DNA from: Bacteroidota bacterium
GTDB lineage: Bacteria; Bacteroidota; Bacteroidia; Chitinophagales; Saprospiraceae
Assembly: GCA_017858735.1 (NCBI GenBank)
Contig: JAFMBH010000008.1
Location: forward strand, 1-64,000
Length of the DNA stretch: 64,000 nt
Direction: 5' to 3'
In this document: positions 62,791-64,000 of the stretch, piece by piece
Layout: the number at the start of each line of letters is the position of its first letter
How positions within the stretch are numbered: position 1 is the first letter of the stretch
Made by a program: the position numbers and the translations under genes
Notes under the pieces: generated by a model
What the model was told of the DNA's origin: nothing
What the model saw: only the letters and a program-made list of their open reading frames with translations
Database searches by the model: none

Positions 62791-64000
62791 TTATCGGTTT
62801 CCACCAGGACGTTTCCAACGTACTGGTGGAGCAGGTTCTTCTTTTAATTTCACTCCTTTAGTCTCCAATAATTTAAGTGCTTCCTGAACAGCTCTCTCTA
62901 ATTGAGGATCCTTGCCAGCTAAAACAGCCGCTGGATCTTGCAGTACTTCAATGTCAGGAGAAATACCTTCCCCTTCCACTGCCCAACGACCATCTGTATC
63001 AAAAAATCCACCTCTTGGAGCAACCATCCTGCCACCATCTAAAAAACGGGGCGTATCCCAGGTGCCTACCAGACCACCCCAGGTACGTGTGCCAATTAAA
63101 GGGCCAATCATTGATTTTTTGAACATGTAAGGCAATAAATCACCCCCAGAACCGGCTCGCTCGTTAATAATCATCACTTTAGGGCCGAAAATTCCTGACA
63201 TAGGCGTGGTAGAAACAGTGTGACCATCCACTCTATTGTTGAAATAACCCATTAAAGGTCTGTTCATAACATCCACCATATAATCGGCCGCAGATCCACC
63301 GCCGTTATTTCGCTCGTCAATGACAGCACCTTGTTTGTCCTGCTGTCCAAAATAATACCTGTTGAAATAAGTATAACCAGGCTGTCCAGTATTTGGAACA
63401 TAAACATAAGCCAGTTTTCCATTCGATAAAACATCTACTTTGCGTCTGTTTCCCTCTACCCATTCTCTTAATCTTAATCCTGCTTCATTTGCAATTGGCG
63501 TTACCTCTATTACTTTTGATCCCTCAAATGCAGGCGTTGAATTAATTCGAATTTGTGTTAAACGACCCACTGAGCCAATGAATAGTTTATGTGGATTATT
63601 GTCAAAACTGAGCTTTTGCCCATTTATTTCCAATAAATAGTCCCCTTCTTTAACCCCCAGTCCAGGAATAGCCAATGGAGCTACTAGCTCGGGATTCCAT
63701 TGCTCACCTGTTAATATCTTTTTAAACCTAAAACCAACCCCTGTCCATTCATAGTCAGCACCTAAGAGCCCAACCTCCTGATTATTCAATGTGGGAAAAT
63801 CGCCTCCATTGGTGTAAGAATGACCTACTGAAACTTCTCCCCCTAAAATATCAACGACATAATTTAAATCGGTCCTATGTTTGACATGTTCAACCCAGGG
63901 TTGATACCACTCATAAATTTTATCCCATGGTGCCCCGTGCACATTATCAACATATAGAAAATCTCTTTGAAACCGCCACCCCTCTTTAAATATTTGTCTC
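62791..64000 (-). CDS. Tricorn-type protease (S41 family), N-terminal part outside window
   Basis: The frame is open to the right window edge, so the start and the propeller domains lie outside; 402 C-terminal residues are visible. Tricorn motifs: the HGAPWDKIYEWY core start, SVGHSY (catalytic His), a PDZ domain at about 110-205, DERNNGGGS, NERAGSGGD (nucleophile Ser) and EGEGISPDIEV (Glu). The C-terminal tail is basic and proline-rich (APPVRWKRPGGNR). Bacterial tricorn homologues trim peptides, here probably in the periplasm. The gene ends 40 bp before the terminator at 62705-62750. Confidence 0.88.
   Translation of the reverse strand, partial: RQIFKEGWRFQRDFLYVDNVHGAPWDKIYEWYQPWVEHVKHRTDLNYVVDILGGEVSVGHSYTNGGDFPTLNNQEVGLLGADYEWTGVGFRFKKILTGEQWNPELVAPLAIPGLGVKEGDYLLEINGQKLSFDNNPHKLFIGSVGRLTQIRINSTPAFEGSKVIEVTPIANEAGLRLREWVEGNRRKVDVLSNGKLAYVYVPNTGQPGYTYFNRYYFGQQDKQGAVIDERNNGGGSAADYMVDVMNRPLMGYFNNRVDGHTVSTTPMSGIFGPKVMIINERAGSGGDLLPYMFKKSMIGPLIGTRTWGGLVGTWDTPRFLDGGRMVAPRGGFFDTDGRWAVEGEGISPDIEVLQDPAAVLAGKDPQLERAVQEALKLLETKGVKLKEEPAPPVRWKRPGGNR

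Noticed and set aside
1-64000. CRISPR arrays, tRNA/rRNA genes, transposases or phage genes
   Set aside because: No regularly spaced repeats, cloverleaf sequences or recombinase-like proteins were seen; gene spacing is tight and every large frame was assigned to a chromosomal-type protein.

Overview
The window is one contiguous, AT-rich, gene-dense stretch of a Bacteroidota (Bacteroidetes) chromosome. The lineage call rests on five things: type IX secretion (T9SS) C-terminal sorting domains at 41112-43940 and 45090-47471; a PorZ-like protein; a BshA homologue; DUF4271, DUF5723 and DUF2851 family proteins; and repeated TAnnTTTG promoter -7 elements with little Shine-Dalgarno signal. A Saprospiria/Chitinophagia-type relative seems likely, but that finer placement is inference. 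I see no rRNA, tRNA, insertion sequence, prophage, CRISPR array or recognisable defence island; most of the window is core chromosome.

Layout. 1-7.2 kb: the end of an LD-carboxypeptidase gene, an L-Ala-D/L-Glu-type epimerase and a PLP enzyme (muropeptide handling), then a reverse operon of glycosyltransferase, heptose-7-phosphate-type kinase and sodium symporter, divergent from gmhA. 7.2-14.9 kb: uvrC, an atypical SDR, lpxH, a secreted protein, a vanadium-haloperoxidase/PAP2 lipoprotein, pdxA and lspA. 14.8-16.2 kb: three tandem ArsR-like regulators with shared upstream elements. 16.3-28.4 kb: tsaB, prfA, a lipoprotein plus DUF5723 outer-membrane pair, a VWA protein, a flippase-like membrane protein, a 1130-residue degenerate peptidase/propeller/Omp85 fusion, an MBL hydrolase and a GIN-domain protein. 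28.4-38.1 kb: glyS, alanine dehydrogenase, a Nudix protein, hemD, DUF4271, a two-component system, a PpiD-like foldase and a 40-residue membrane protein ended by a strong bidirectional terminator.

38.1-49.7 kb: acyl-CoA ligase, a MerR regulator that has lost its B12 ligands, a T9SS cargo protein, bshA, and a reverse operon dnaN - lipoprotein - nadD - porZ-like. 49.8-57.1 kb: an inactive M16-like protein, then mreB-mreC-mreD-mrdA-capA-folA. 57.1-64 kb: a sterol-desaturase-family protein, a Rossmann protein, DUF2851, a sugar nucleotidyltransferase, lpxK, a 383-bp gap with an inverted repeat and a terminator, and the 3' part of a tricorn-type protease gene.

Common thread. Much of the window serves the cell envelope: peptidoglycan recycling, the rod-elongation machinery, lipid A (lpxH, lpxK), heptose precursors, lipoprotein processing, outer-membrane barrels, foldases and T9SS. 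The least explained parts are the peptidase/propeller/Omp85 fusion, the triple ArsR cluster, the B12-less MerR with its repeated upstream element, the lipoprotein-DUF5723 pair and the tiny membrane protein behind ppiD.
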